Numbered from the stretch's first letter, positions 1-11,758 are shown. The stretch: DNA of 64,000 bases from Bathynomus jamesi (GCA_023014485.1 JAJOZX010002705.1:551140-615139); one strand, 5' to 3'. Program-made: numbers and translations. Notes: a model not told the origin generated them from the sequence alone.

Positions 1-69
1 AGTATATCCAACTCAAGCACGCCATATGAGCACCTTAGTAAGTAACCCTGAACATAAAATTATAATATA

Positions 70-262
70 TAAAGAGCTTACACATCGTACAATAAGCATT
101 CAATGGGGCCATAAAGTGGCACAGAGCTCAATCCAGACTAATGCGGTCCATTGAGCTAACTCCTGAGTAATTATCAGTACCATTTAGAGTCGAACTCCCG
201 ACTTCAGTGTCTTCACTTCTCTTATGAAGAACTGCGTTAACCTCTGAGCTATGGACGCTGGC
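70..262 (-). repeat. tRNA-derived SINE, family B, copy 1
   Basis: Read on the minus strand this begins with a tRNA-like head: box A TAGCTCAGAGGTTAACGC near 233-251 and box B GGAGTTCGACTC near 188-199. A unique body follows (ACTCAGGAGTTAGCTCAATGG and onward). A second copy with the same body lies at 5455-5625. RNA polymerase III promotion from boxes A and B is known for such SINEs; activity is not shown. The 3' end is not resolved. Confidence 0.6.
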
Positions 263-1738
263 TTACGAAGTATATACACGTACATTTAGCCAATATACAC
301 GAAGCTATACCATCGTGCACGCGCAATGATAACTCTGAGTTTGATAATAACCACATATTTTCCGTAACCCACGTACGAAATTTTGAAATATTCATAAAAT
401 TATTTAGAAAATTGTTTTAAAAGTTAAACGACAAATTTTCTGCCCAGTTTTTTTTTCCCTCTTCGTAAATCACTCGCTGATGTTAAGAAAACCCCATAAG
501 AAAACCCCAAAATTATTATTTACACTTTCGTTCTCACGAAAGCACGCGACTCAAAAGAAAAAAAACAAGATGAAAACAAATTATTTAGAAAGTAAAAGCA
601 TTTGCGAAACTACATCTACTGAACACTTTAACCATATATGGTTTATGGAGTTGATTTAGGGGAACATTAAGTTTTTAATAGCGTTAATAGAGGGAATCGA
701 TCGGTGATTTCATGACAAAATGAGTCATAAAGACATAAATAAAATTCTGACAAAAACAATTTATGATTACACACCGCTCACAACTCTCTCTCTCTCTCTC
801 TCTCTCTTTTTTTGCCTTTCGGTATTTATCGATCGATCGGGTAACCTCACGTTCTGTATATATATATATATAAGATTTTTTAAGCATATTTAAATATTTT
901 TAACTTTAATTTTTACCCAACTACAATTATTCGTGAGTGTAAAATGCCGGCAACGGAATGTAAGTATTATCCAACATTACAGGCATCTGACACACGTGTA
1001 AGTCATTTTATTACGTCCTTCCGTGGTTAATCCTGTTATTATGCCACTTTACATTTCTTCATACTGAGAGAATGGATGTGTGGTCACCAATTTGTAGTAG
1101 CACCGATTTGTAGGCACCAATACGTGATAGGTCCGGGAATTAATAATTATTAGGTTAACGAGGTAATTTAATAGTTAGTTATTATTTGGGGGTCACCAGG
1201 TGGCAAACGTATCAGATGACAAAAAGAATAAGCTGAGCTGGTTTTCCTTTGACTGACTAACAAATAAACGTTTACAGTGAATAAATTTACAATTGCTTAA
1301 ATTGAATGTGAAATAATAATATGACTGAATTGTTGGTACTAAATATTAATTACAATGAAGGACAGATGCACATTAAACTGTAAATGGAAAATAAAATAGA
1401 TTATTAAACGAATTATAAGAGGGATGAACAGAATGACAAATAGGCCTAGGAGATGACCTGTTCAAATAGATGCTACATATCAAAAAGGCGAGCGATGACT
1501 GAAAGAACTTTGACAAATCTTGGAGAGGTGAAACCGTAATCGTGCTGCTCTCAAACGATTGACCTCTGTGCGGAAGGTCAATGCGTCTCTTGTAAAGAAT
1601 ACCGTCAAGAAAAATCTTCGTAAGGGTGAGGTGATGCCACTGGTCACGCTCTTGAGATTAAAATTATTGGTCCAAAATGAAATAAATGCTTTAACACCGC
1701 TTCAGCTGTGTATTTCGCTTATATATTATATATATATA
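263..1738. other. No recognisable gene
   Basis: AT-rich sequence with a CT run at 782-807 and a TA run at 858-873. Short open frames here are low-complexity or lack any family signature. A 64-codon frame at 1559-1753 was examined and not recognised. Confidence 0.6.
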
Positions 1739-2032
1739 TGGTGTACTGGTTAGCGTCGCTGACTACGAATCTATCGGTCCCGGGATCGAGACCCGGTGAC
1801 GGCAGCCGGCGCGCAGCAAAACCCAGCTGTTCATCCTTCCACACAATAAAGAAAGTGGTTGGTAGATAAATGGGTACCCTGGGTGGCCTAGTGGTTAAGA
1901 CGCTGGGCTGCTGGTGGGGCGTGGTTCGGATTCCACGTTAAACCGTAGGTCTAAGGTGGAGTGAAAAGCTTGACCTTCGTCAGAATGAACAATTCGGTCG
2001 GAAGCTAACCAAAAAGGTTACCAAAGGTATAA
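1739..2032 (+). repeat. Dimeric tRNA-like SINE, family A, copy 1 (5' end trimmed)
   Basis: The first tRNA-like module has box A GGTGTACTGGTTAGCGTC (1739 onward) and box B GGGATCGAGACCC. A linker containing TTCATCCTTCCACACAATAA is followed by a second tRNA-like module, GGTGGCCTAGTGGTTAAGAC with a GTGGTTCGGATTCCAC box B. The tail contains AGCTTGACCTTCGTCAGAAT and ends in GAAGCTAACC and a TA microsatellite. Copies at 9675, 43119 and 58959 align along their length. The first ten or so bases (GCGCCTCGGT) seen in other copies are missing here. Confidence 0.8.
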
Positions 2033-2059
2033 GGTATATATATATATATATATAATATT
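2033..2059. repeat. TA microsatellite
   Basis: Simple TA repeat forming the 3' tail of the SINE and the left border of the Penelope-like element. Confidence 0.9.
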
Positions 2060-2147
2060 TAGGAGAAATCCAATGACAAGGAGGAATGTAAATGCCATGA
2101 AAAGTCTTCTTTAATGCGCAACATTTCGAGCAATACGCTAGATAATA

Positions 2148-2835
2148 ATGATTTTAACTATAAGATGTCGTGTATTAAAACTCTTGTTCAGAGGATATAA
2201 TTTGACCTCTAGTTTTACCTTACTAAACGATGAATTTAATAATTTAAGATCATATTTTACCAATAATAGTTTTCCTGTTCAGTATGTAGATAAACTAATA
2301 AGATCTTTCTTAAATAATGTTTATAGCCCTCAACTTTCCTGTATTTCAGTGCCTAAAGATATAAAATATTTCCTGGTACCTGAAATGGGTCCCATGAATA
2401 AAGAATTTAAACTTAAATTTACAAAGTTGTTAAGAAAATTTTTTTATCATACTGATTTTCGCATTATATTATTAACAAAATGTCTTTAGGTAGCTTTTTC
2501 TCAGCGAAGGATCGAACTCCTGATTCGTTGCGTAGCGGTGTTGTATATTTATTTACCTGCCCAAGGTATCTCCATGGTACTTACATTGGCAGCACCGTGC
2601 GCTCCCTCAGGACTAGATTTTATTCGCATATGGGAATAAGTTGCCGACAGGTAAAATTTTAAATAAAAAAGAAGCCTCCAGTATTCGGGAACACAGTATA
2701 AAATGTAAAACTGATGTCACTTTAGATAATTTTAAAATTCTCGGTTGTAATTCTTGTCCTAACTCACTTAGAATTTTGGAATCTCTTTATATTAAAACAT
2801 TGACCCCTTCTCTAAACGTGGATCTCAGCTGAGCT
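2148..2835 (+). pseudogene. Penelope-like C-terminal region with GIY-YIG endonuclease, frameshifted
   Basis: The upstream frame (2148-2489) resembles the linker after the Penelope reverse transcriptase. The next frame (from 2480) contains VVYLFTCP followed by YIGSTVRSLRTRF, the GIY-YIG nuclease core with its conserved Arg. The last part, in another frame (2641-2832), contains IREHSIKC and ESLYIKTLTPSLN, matching the usual Penelope C-terminal 'LxIxxxxPxLN' ending. Three frames are used, so at least two frameshifts have occurred. In intact elements this nuclease nicks target DNA for target-primed reverse transcription. Family assignment rests on these motifs. Confidence 0.8.
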
Positions 2836-3218
2836 GTCCTCTAAATTTTTTATAAACCCCCCCTCCCCAACTCCCCTCCCCCCTCCCCAATTTTTTATAA
2901 TCCCCCCTCCCTTAACTTATAACTCCAACCGCCCAACCCATAGCTTGTTTCCTGTTTTGTTTTGTTTTTAAATTACTCGTGCCTCGGACCCAGCATTGAA
3001 AGGTTCGTAGTGTTAATTATTCCATTGTATTAGTGTTAATTATTCCAGTGTACTAATTTCAAATTTACTATATGTAATTTAAAAATAGCTTTTAAATTTC
3101 TTGTAATTTTATATGTAAATTTTATAACTTTGAATTTAACCCTCTTCTTTTAGTCTTTTTATAGAATTATTTTGTCTTGTTCACATTTATTTATTGATTC
3201 TAATTTCTATTGTTATAT

Positions 3219-3254
3219 CTAGCCTGATGATGAGCGTATGCTCGAAACGTTGCG
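3219..3254 (+). ncRNA. Hammerhead-ribozyme-like motif of the Penelope terminus
   Basis: CTGATGA at 3224-3230 is followed by a hairpin GAGC-GTAT-GCTC and then GAAAC at 3243-3247. This is the order of a hammerhead core (CUGANGA, stem II, GAAA). One extra U lies between CTGATGA and stem II, which departs from the consensus. Hammerheads are known in terminal repeats of Penelope-like elements. The inverted copy near 2120-2145 has lost the core. Confidence 0.4.
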
Positions 3255-3339
3255 CATTAAAGAAGACTTTTCATGGCATTTACATTCCCCTTGTCATTGG
3301 ATTTCTCCATAAATATTAAATTGAAGCTTTGTAGAAGCA

Positions 3340-3362
3340 ACCGCATGACTATATATATATAT

Positions 3363-3400
<38 letters not shown>

Positions 3401-3478
3401 TCGGAAGCTAACCAAAAGGTTACCAAAGGTGGTATATATTATATATATATATAATATATATATATATATAGTGCAATG
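3340..3478. repeat. TA microsatellites with a SINE-A tail scrap
   Basis: TA tracts at 3350-3398 and 3431-3470 flank a piece (3399-3430) beginning GGTCGGAAGCTAACC. This equals the 3' tail of SINE family A. Confidence 0.75.
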
Positions 3479-3479
3479 A

Positions 3480-4339
3480 CATTATTTAGAGAGATGGAAA
3501 ATGTGAAAGGCAAATTATTGAGAAACTAGGAACCAAACAATCAGGCCTCGGAAACCAATAAGTCAGTCAGGACAATTGTTTTCAATACTGCTCGATGCGA
3601 GTTCGACCCCAATGGTTCCCAGTTTATCAATAAACTGGCTTTGTAAGCTTTCCGAGAGAGAGAGAGAGAGAATCTTTAGGACACACATTGCTTATCGCGA
3701 CAAGGACGTGGGTGTAACGACATTAGCGTTGTGGCCATAGTTTCCTTTTTTTTATTGTAAATTATTAACTGTCAGAAAATGAAGGGATATAATGAAGGTT
3801 AAGTTAGGCTAGGTTAAGTCAAATGTCACCATTCACAATTAAAAAGTGGAACTAGTCGTGATTTGTAAGCAAACGCTTGTGTGTGTGTGGTGTGTGTGTG
3901 TGTGTGTTGTGTGTGCGCGCGCGCGCGCGCGTACGTATTTTCCTTTAAAATTATCCGCGATTGCTAATCTGCTTGCGAATCAAATGAGATTCGAAAGAGC
4001 GGTCTCTTGCCTCTCAGGACTTCATTCGTTTCAATTCAATGAGTTGAGAAAGCAAACTCTGTTATTAATTAATATAACGTTATTAAAGTAGAATATCAAA
4101 TTACCCGAGTTGAAATTAATAAGTTAATAAAAAATTAAAAAGGGTTCCAAGCTGAATTTGCGTGTAATAAAATTTTTATTAGAAAATATATACTGTAAAT
4201 AAATAGGTCTTATGTTGCCATGGTTTTTAATGTTACTGATGCAGTGATAATTGCTCTTAATATATTGGCTTAGTATTTATATAATTTTCGTTTTTGCAAT
4301 GAAACTCTAAAATAATTAATAAGTTTGTTTAACCTCCTT
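3480..4339. other. No gene; GA and GT/GC microsatellites
   Basis: A GA run lies at 3655-3671 and a GT tract passing into GC at 3879-3931. No family signature is seen on either strand. Confidence 0.6.
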
Positions 4340-4472
4340 CATAATGTAACGGGTCGTTACGTTCATCTGAATGTAAAGGACGGTCAACCATCCAACTACT
4401 GAACGACCTAACGTCGCTTAACCTGGCTGATCTAACGGGAAGCGGTGTAGCGTCGTGCCCACGAAAACACAT
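4340..4472 (-). repeat. 5S-rRNA-derived SINE, copy 1
   Basis: On the minus strand the sequence reads CTACACCGCTTCCCGTTAGA, then ATCAGCCAGGTTAAGCGACG, then AGTAGTTGGATGGTTGACCG. This order and spacing match the internal control region of 5S rRNA, whose C box is TGGATGGGTGACC. The C box lies at 4382-4394. Related copies are at 7190, 7840, 27288 and 28852. Confidence 0.65.
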
Positions 4473-5040
4473 AAATGCCACAGATTTGAACATCGATTGA
4501 ACGTGAATGATTGACGTATATTATCAATTTAATTCCTCCAGTGTAACTAACATCAACAATATCTTTGCTATCTAAAACATTGACAAAATATTGCTAAAAC
4601 ATTGTTAACTACCTAATTGATGTAAAACGGTCCTATTGACATTCCTAATGTCAAAATACTGAATAAATGTTTGCAATAATTGAAAAATATTGTCCTCAGT
4701 TCTTGCAAAGTAAAATGTAATGAAAGACTGATGTCTTTTCAATGCTGAATTCTTCATAAGATTTTGTACTATTGAAATGTCCTACAGTAATATTGGTTCA
4801 CATACATAGAATTAATGTTGCCGATGAGAAACGGTGAAAGTTACCGCGATAATAATGATTATCAGTAAATTATAACGGTTTCTAGCGAAATTTTACTGTT
4901 GAAATTAAAATATAATGAAGAATTACTGTCGCTTCTGTGTTAAAACTGTATTGATTACTATAACATTTATGGCCCATCACTCACAAAATCGACAACGTTA
5001 GTATTGCTGCAACACTTGACGATCAACCATGATATCTCTA

Positions 5041-5090
<50 letters not shown>

Positions 5091-5454
5091 TATAGATATT
5101 ATGTGTGTGTGTGTGTGTGCAGACGCTATACCTAGATATTTTCTTTGATTTATTCCCTAAAGCTAAAACGATTTTTATCCACTATTTCATTGATTTTGTG
5201 TGAGGGCATTGCATCTCTATATTCCTCATTCAAATGGTTGCAAACTGAGAAGTCTTATTTCGGCGTTTGATTAGAAATTAAAGGGTTCTTTCTGACCTTT
5301 GAAAGACTAGAGGAGGGAACATGAAGTTTTCTGGAGTCATTCTTTGGCATTATAGGATTGACTTGCCATTCATGAATGCATGCAAACACACTTCATTCAT
5401 TATCAGGTAGAGTACTTTATATTATATTTAAAATAAAACATTTGTCCAGCACAA
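4473..5454. other. No gene; CT/TA/GT microsatellite at 5041-5120
   Basis: AT-rich unique-looking sequence followed by a compound microsatellite. No coding or RNA signature is seen. Confidence 0.6.
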
Positions 5455-5625
5455 TCAGCGAAGAGGGCCAAATACTGGCACAGCGCTCATGCCAGACGAA
5501 CGCGACCCATTGCGCTAAATTCTGGCTTATTATTAACAGCAGATCGGGAGTACAACACGGACCTCGGGTCTTCACGTCGCTCATAGGGAAACGGTGTTAC
5601 GCACTGGGCTACGGGAAATGGCAAC
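5455..5625 (-). repeat. tRNA-derived SINE, family B, copy 2
   Basis: On the minus strand it begins CCCGTAGCCCAGTGCGTAAC (box A). It shares with copy 1 the body segments AATTTAGCGCAATGGGTCGC and GAGCGCTGTGCCAGTATTTG. Box B is more decayed than in copy 1. Confidence 0.55.
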
Positions 5626-5629
5626 ATGT

Positions 5630-6525
5630 GTCCTTAAGTTTGTAACTATTTTATACTAAGACATAAAGTTCAATGAACTAAGAACTTATCAACGAAAGCG
5701 ATGCACTGTAAAATCCGTTTTAATATTAAACGTACAGAAAACATGCTACGATGAAATATACTTAGAAATAATTTAATTTATAAAAATTTTTTAACATTTT
5801 TAAACACGTTTCATTAAAACAGGAGATTTAATATTTATTTAATTTTGTTTACTTTTGTTTGACTTCAAACAAATGTTCAGGACTGACCTGTTTTCGACCA
5901 CTTTGAGCATCCCGCCTCATATATCATAGGGGACTTTTCATGTTTCATCTTAAAACGTGTGTAAAGATAAACTCTTCTGTTTTGCGTTTAAATGTAATTA
6001 TTAAATACATATATGAATATATTCAGCAGTTAAATGCGTTACTGGTACGACTGTTAATCCCGACGCTAAACGATGAATATTTGAACTGCCTGACGCAATA
6101 CAAAATAATGAAGGCGTTTAAAAGGATGTATCTGAATTATTTCTTAATATGTATTATGATGGTAGGGCTTCCCTTTAACAGACAGGACACTGTATTATTT
6201 TTAAAGTGTGAATGAAAATATCTTAAAAGTTTTTGAAATTGCTCTGTTTGCGCATGCACGCTGGTCTTGTTTATGTCAGTTCAAATTTTTAGGTTAAACA
6301 AGAGGTGCTCAGAAAACTACTCTTTTAGAAAGTATGACCTACATTATATTATTTACTTATATTACAAAGCACTTAAATTTTACAGAAAAACTAAACAAAT
6401 TGAAAGAAATGGATAGACTGTCTGAAATGAAATCTATATATTTAAGTGGCTACTTATGAATATTGCGTTAATGTAACTTAGCATTAGTTGAGAAATTGGC
6501 TTGAAAAGTTCCAAAACCTGGATCA
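5630..6525. other. No recognisable gene
   Basis: AT-rich. A 91-codon frame at 5940-6215 has no recognisable motif and poor codon complexity, so I do not call it. Confidence 0.55.
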
Positions 6526-6715
6526 CCTGAAGATCCGTCACCCCAGCCTTTTTTAGCTAGCTTTATAAGGCTAACTAACGAAAATATCACGACCTAACCT
6601 AACCAATCGTTAGGTCAACTGTATGCCCTTGACGATTGGTTAGGTTAGGTCGTGATATTTTCGTTAGTTTGCCTTATAAAGCGAACTAAAAAAGGTCGGG
6701 GTGACGGATCTTTAG
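6526..6715. mobile_element. Palindromic MITE, 190 bp
   Basis: Near-perfect inverted repeat. The left arm starts GGATCACCTGAAGATCCGTC and contains AACGAAAATATCACGACCTA. The right arm contains TAGGTCGTGATATTTTCGTT and ends in GACGGATCTTTAGGTAATCC. The core TAACCTAACCAATCGT faces its own complement. The same core palindrome recurs inside a different MITE at 20955-21180. No transposase and no clear target duplication were found. Confidence 0.7.
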
Positions 6716-7189
6716 GTAATCCCAAAACTTTGTGCTGGAATCGTCTGATAAGCTTTTATTAATTTAGAAATAAGTTTTTGCTTGTAGCTTTAAAACATTT
6801 CTTCTCATACTTTCTGTTTTTGCCAATGATCTTAACTACAATTCTTATTTTTACTTTACTTTCTATCAAACTTGAATCATACTGGAACGTTATATCACTG
6901 ACGGCAAATCACACTTATATTAATCTCTAGGCATGTTCAGAAGTAAATTGGAAGTGGAAATATGTTCACCCTTAACAGTGTTTAAAAGTGGATAAAATAT
7001 GTTAGAAGTGTGTGTTAACACTGTTTTACAGTCATTATCAATTAGTAATTTTTATGTTTTTTACAAATTTTGTTTCCAGGCGTTACCATTTTTACGAAAC
7101 TGTGCATATTGGACTGTATTTTTTTTCAACAGTAGTTTTGTCAGTCATGCACCGAGGCTAAGTGACGTTATGTCTGTTCAGTAGATAGA
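6716..7189. other. No recognisable gene
   Basis: AT-rich sequence without coding or repeat signature. Confidence 0.55.
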
Positions 7190-7328
7190 TGGCTGACCGT
7201 CCTCCGATGCGTTCAGATAATGTAGCGAACTTTAGAGATAGTTCTCATCCCACGTAAAGCTGTAGACTCCTTCCGTCGCATGACCTTTTATGCTGTTACG
7301 AAGGAGGCTAAACATCTCCAAAATATAT
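7190..7328 (+). repeat. 5S-derived SINE, partial (tail half)
   Basis: Starts at the end of the C box (GGCTGACCGTCCTCCGATGC) and continues with CAGATAATGTAGCGAACTTT and GTTACGAAGGAGGCTAAACA. These match the downstream body of copies at 7840 (minus) and 27288 (plus). The 5S-like head is missing. It ends in a TA run. Confidence 0.65.
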
Positions 7329-7839
7329 ATATTATTAGTTCTCGACGTGAACCGAACCCTTTATCGATTTATGGAACTGTACAATGGGAAATCACTTAAA
7401 TATTAAATGAATTGAACCCCAAATTCGGGGTAACAAAAAAAAAAGAGGAGAAAAAACAAAAAACAAAACGTATTTATTTAAGCGAAAAATGCCACGTCAC
7501 TTTCATGATATTCTGTTTTTGAGTAATTTCAAGAAATTCACTTTTTGAATTTTGATGGTTTATGCTTTGCAGTTAAATAAACTTTAGATCAAAATTGAAA
7601 GATATGTAACTTAATTTAATATTAATTTAAGTGTCATTATAGTTATGATTTTTAATTTTTAAATGTAATAATGTTGTCATTCTCTATAATGCAGCTATAC
7701 ATTGTTTGTACTTCATATACACATGTTCCACATGTATACTGTGTACATGTTCGACTATATACTTTAAAGGAAAAATATAAAACAATTCTAACATCACATA
7801 CTACTACTACTACCATTACTATTACTATTAATAATAATA
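7329..7839. other. No recognisable gene; ATT-type repeat at 7800-7845
   Basis: AT-rich. Two opposed frames at 7652-7924 overlap low-complexity CTA/ATT repeats and are not coding. Confidence 0.55.
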
Positions 7840-8038
7840 ATAATGTTTGGTGTTGTTTAATCTTCATAACGACAAAGGTCATGTGACACAGTGGACCTAC
7901 ACCTTTACGTGAGGTTAGAACCATCTAAAGGTCGCTACATCATTTGAACGCGGAGGACGGTCACCCATCCAGTTATTGAACAAACCCAACGCCGCTGATC
8001 TAACGGTTAGCGGTGTTATGACGTGGCTATGACGTAGC
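7840..8038 (-). repeat. 5S-derived SINE, most complete copy
   Basis: On the minus strand: head ATAACACCGCTAACCGTTAG, then AGATCAGCGGCGTTGGGTTT, then ATAACTGGATGGGTGACCGT (C box at 7959-7971). The body follows with TCAAATGATGTAGCGACCTT and GAAGATTAAACAACACC, ending in an ATT microsatellite. The C box is identical to the 5S rRNA box (TGGATGGGTGACC), which makes this the best support for a 5S-derived (SINE3-like) family. Confidence 0.75.
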
Positions 8039-8699
8039 CCTACCCAACAAGAAATGGGATGTTCAGTAAACGTCATAAACGTTTTATTTACGTTGGAAAT
8101 ATTTTATTGTATTACATTACATGAAATTATTTGAATGAAAAAATTAAAAGCAACCTGTTTATAGTGCTGTAAAAAAGTTCGTCTAGAAACAGTCTAAAAA
8201 AGCATAAAATTTACTAATTGGTATTTTTTATTGAGGGGGAAGGTACGTTATTTTGGGGGGATGACAGTAATAAAATTTAAAATAAAAAAAATCCAATCAA
8301 TTAACAATTATTAATTTTTTATACTTTTTATAACTTTTACATTTATAGGCGAACTTTTTTCCTAAACTGTACGTCACTCTCGAAAGAAATACAATAACAT
8401 GAGCGATTATAAACCGAAATAAGAGTAAACATTTAACAGAATAAACATTTTAAATCGACATAATGATTTTCACTAATTGTATAACTGAAAGAAAAGGTCT
8501 TTTATTCCTAAAGGTTACTTTCATCATATGACTAATCTAATAATTATTAATATTAAGAACGGTTTTACAACGGTATTTACGAGTATCAGGTAATAAATAA
8601 TTTAAATGGATGGCTTTAAATAGTATATATACACAAAAAAAAAAATATATATATATATATATATACACACACATCTTTAGAAAATTTCAAACGACAGTT
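8039..8699. other. No recognisable gene
   Basis: AT-rich, with an A-rich and TA run at 8632-8675. Confidence 0.55.
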
Positions 8700-9600
8700 C
8701 AGGATCGACCTGTAGACGACCCTTCTGTAGCATTTCGCCTCATTTGCGAGATTTGGTGGAGAAGGGAATTGATTTCCGAGCTCCTCCCACCCTCGTAGCA
8801 AGCCACGTATTACTGGTCAGGGACCTTGTACAAGAAACTGTCCAGCTAGTTCTTGAAATTATTCAGGTTGGAGTGCTGGATGTTCCTCAGTTCTTTGGGC
8901 AGGACATGAAAGAGTTTTAGTCCTCATATTCCATCTTCGTTTTCATGGCCTTCTGTCCCACCACAGCTGGGACAGTAGAAAATCTGCCTTTTCTTTCAGT
9001 TCAGTGGGTTTCTATGTTATTTCTAAGGTTAGGGGACACAACCTCGAGTATTTTCCATACGTATATTATTGTGTACCGTTCGCGTATTCTTTCCATAGAG
9101 TAGAGTTTCAAGGATTGTTGTCGAGACCTGTAGTCTTCACCTTTCGTTTCCTCTATGTTAAACGTAAAAGTCCTTTGTATGGCTTCTATGTTCGCAATGT
9201 CTCGTTTTCTATATGGGCTTGTGAGTACTGAGCAATACTTAATTATCGGTAGGACTAGACTCTTCCATAATTTTAGCATGATGTTTGCTTTTCTGCTGCA
9301 GAGTTTTGTACCTTTTATTCTGTAGCACTTTGTTGTTACCATATCTTATATGTTGGATATTTTCTTCGTTGAACTTCATATTGTTGTTTTCCGCCTACTT
9401 GAGTAATGTTTCAATGTCATTTTGTAATTTTTTTATGTCATCTTCATTTGATATTTTCTTGCATACCTTTGTTTCCTCCGCGAAACACGATATGATATTG
9501 CCATTAATAATATCTGCATCAATGTCTGCAATTATTATTATTATTATAAACAGGAAGCGGGACAGGGCTGACGACTTGTGAGAGTTTATATACATATTTT
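8700..9600 (-). pseudogene. LINE fragment (CR1/Jockey-like reverse transcriptase, 3' part)
   Basis: On the minus strand, in three frames from right to left: RT palm remnant SCFAEETKV near 9480 (the catalytic FADD has become FAEE); then KLWKSLVLPIIKYCSVLTSP and the connector ending LKLYSMERIRERYTIIYVWK (9001-9342); then the C-terminal tail with NQFPSPPNLANEAKCYRR (8616-8801). These are typical of the thumb and C-terminal part of this LINE clade ('LxLYSLERRRERYxIIYVWKI'). It is 5'-truncated, frameshifted and carries altered catalytic residues, so it is inactive. The 33-36 kb LINE is the same subfamily: their 3' flanks share GCCTCATTTG and CCCTCGTAGC segments. Confidence 0.8.
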
Positions 9601-9674
9601 GTAGATGGATAAATATGGGTAGATAGACAAATAGAGAGATATAGAGACTGACATAAATAGATATACATAGACAC

Positions 9675-10012
9675 GCGCCTCGGTGGTGTGGTGGTTAGCA
9701 TCTCTTACCACCGGCCTGGTTCGATTCCCAGCGAGGACAGGCGGCACGCAGTTCACCCAACTGTTCATCCTTCCATTGGATGGTAGATAGTTGGTTACCC
9801 TGGGTAGCCTAATGTTAAGACGCAGGGCTGCTGCTAAACGGAAGGTCGTGAGATCGAGTTCGGGCAAGGACTTCGTAATTTCTGATCACCCTCGGTGAGT
9901 CGTGGTTCGAATTCCACGTTAAACCGTAGTAGATCTAATGTGGGGTAACAATCTTGACCTTCCTCAGAATCAACAATTCAAACGGAAACAAAAACTAAGG
10001 TTTACCTAAGGC
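9675..10012 (+). repeat. Dimeric tRNA-like SINE, family A, copy 2 (complete head)
   Basis: Head GCGCCTCGGTGGTGTGGTGG; first box B GGTTCGATTCCC (9718-9729). The second module is GGGTAGCCTAATGTTAAGAC with a box-B-like GAGATCGAGTTCGGGC (9850-9865) and a further GTGGTTCGAATTCCACG (9902-9918). The tail contains AATCTTGACCTTCCTCAGAA. Confidence 0.8.
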
Positions 10013-10304
10013 TATAGAAAGATACAGATGAGCATAGATCGAACTGAGAGTGAAAAGGAGGCACTATTTGACCGAACAATTGTGAGTGTCGTTAAGCCAA
10101 AAGAGCGATAGAACAGAATTTATAGACAATAATCATTGCCATTGTATTTGCGTATTGGAACTGCGATATTCTCAACTTACATTTCAAACGCTCCTAACTC
10201 ATATTTTGATATTTCTTGATAATATATTAAGAGATTTTTTAAAGTGATTTAGGAAACATAAATTGATAAATAAATAAATAAAGAGATAGACGCGATCGCG
10301 CGCG

Positions 10305-10345
<41 letters not shown>

Positions 10346-11157
10346 CATATTCCTATTTTCAATTGCGGATGGCGACATTGAACCTAATTTAAACAACCTA
10401 ATTAACTTAATCTAACCAGATCTAACCTTTATTATACCCCCTCTTTTCACAATATTTAGTGATTTTTAATTAAAAAATTACTTTGGCGACTGGTCTATAT
10501 AATACCGCTACCAGCACGTTCGTGTTGAGATGAGCTGTGTATGTGACATGAAGATTGTCGCCGTTTCGTAAGGTAACAAAGAACACACGCATATTGATAA
10601 ATAAAAAAAAAGAATGTATCCATATAAGGTATTGCTTTAACCTCATTCATTAATCAGTGAATTACCAAACAAATTTATATAAAAGTTATCAGTAATAAAA
10701 TGGATTTTAACGTGAAATTATCTTTTATATTTCGTAAAAGAACAACGTAATTTTACCTTAAAAATTAAAAAAAAAAAAAAAAAAATTGACCATTTGATAA
10801 ATAATCAAGCAATTTATTCATTTTTACCCAACAAATGAGTAAATTTCTACAGAATGTAACGTATTTTATCAAGTTCATATGAAGTGGTGGCAAATAAACG
10901 GGCAAAAGGGATAATATACTAATACTCTTGGCATTCAGAAACGCATATGGAAGCTCAATTGTATTCCCTCTGGATCAATAAAACTTTGTGTTTATTCTTC
11001 GAACGGGGAAAGACCAACGAACCAACATTTGTTGTTATTTATATACACACGAATACCATTATTATGAAAATTCACTGGGAATAAGGTCGCAGAAATCGAT
11101 GTTTATGTGTTTATGTTAGTTTAACCTCTTTTATATATATATATATATATATATATG
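10013..11157. other. No gene; CA, poly-A and TA simple repeats
   Basis: CA tract at 10304-10343, A run at 10768-10785, TA run at 11131-11156 abutting the tandem array. Nothing else recognised. Confidence 0.6.
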
Positions 11158-11231
11158 ATAGAAACGACATAAGTATTAAGGAACGTTTCTGCACACGAGG
11201 AGGAGAGATAACGAAATAATGAAAAATGAGG

Positions 11232-11302
11232 CGAACCGCCTGGGAATCGAACCCAGGGCCTTCCAATTGCCGGTCGGACGCTCTACCATTATGCTACGGA
11301 CC
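11232..11302 (-). tRNA. tRNA-like unit 1 (Ala GGC-like cloverleaf)
   Basis: On the minus strand a 71-nt cloverleaf can be drawn. Acceptor GGTCCGT pairs with GCGGTTC with one T-T mismatch and two G-T pairs. Box A is TAGCATAATGG. Anticodon arm TCCGA-CCGGCAA-TTGGA gives anticodon GGC, with an unusual C instead of T at position 33. T arm is CTGGG-TTCGATT-CCCAG. The imperfect acceptor and C33 suggest a tRNA-derived sequence rather than a working tRNA, though this is not certain. Confidence 0.5.
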
Positions 11303-11494
11303 TCACTCAATCACAAATCGAAATTCTCCCAATAGGGCAGAAACCAATGCCCTCAGAGAGCACCCTCGCAAATCGTGAATATGCGCAAATAACTGCAATG
11401 ACCGCGCAGTATATAAATGAATAGAAACGACATAAGTATTAAGGAACGTTTCTGCACACGAGGAGGAGAGATAACGAAATAATGAAAAATGAGG

Positions 11495-11565
11495 CGAACC
11501 GCCTGGGAATCGAACCCAGGGCCTTCCAATTGCCGGTCGGACGCTCTACCATTATGCTACGGACC
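11495..11565 (-). tRNA. tRNA-like unit 2
   Basis: Same 71-nt sequence as unit 1, second repeat unit. Confidence 0.5.
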
Positions 11566-11758
11566 TCACTCAATCACAAATCGAAATTCTCCCAAATAGG
11601 GCAGAAACCAATGCCCTCAGAGAGCACCCTCGCAAATCGTGAATATGCGCAAATAACTGCAATGACCGCGCAGTATATAAATGAATAGAAACGACATAAG
11701 TATTAAGGAACGTTTCTGCACACGAGGAGGAGAGATAACGAAATAATGAAAAATGAGG

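Larger units (their letters stand above)
2060..3318 (+). mobile_element. Penelope-like retroelement, 5'-truncated, with inverted terminal segments
   Basis: The segment is bounded by an inverted repeat of about 85 bp. The left arm starts GGAGAAATCCAATGACAAGG (2062) and the right arm is its complement, ending CCTTGTCATTGGATTTCTCC near 3309. Between them lies the C-terminal coding part of a Penelope-like element (GIY-YIG endonuclease). The reverse-transcriptase part is missing or unrecognisable. Inverted rather than direct terminal copies fit the complex insertion structures known for Penelope elements. Coding is broken by a frameshift, so this copy is inactive. Confidence 0.75.

Noticed and set aside
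1559..1753. 64-codon frame before the first SINE-A
   Set aside because: Basic but no family match, ends inside the SINE and TA repeat.
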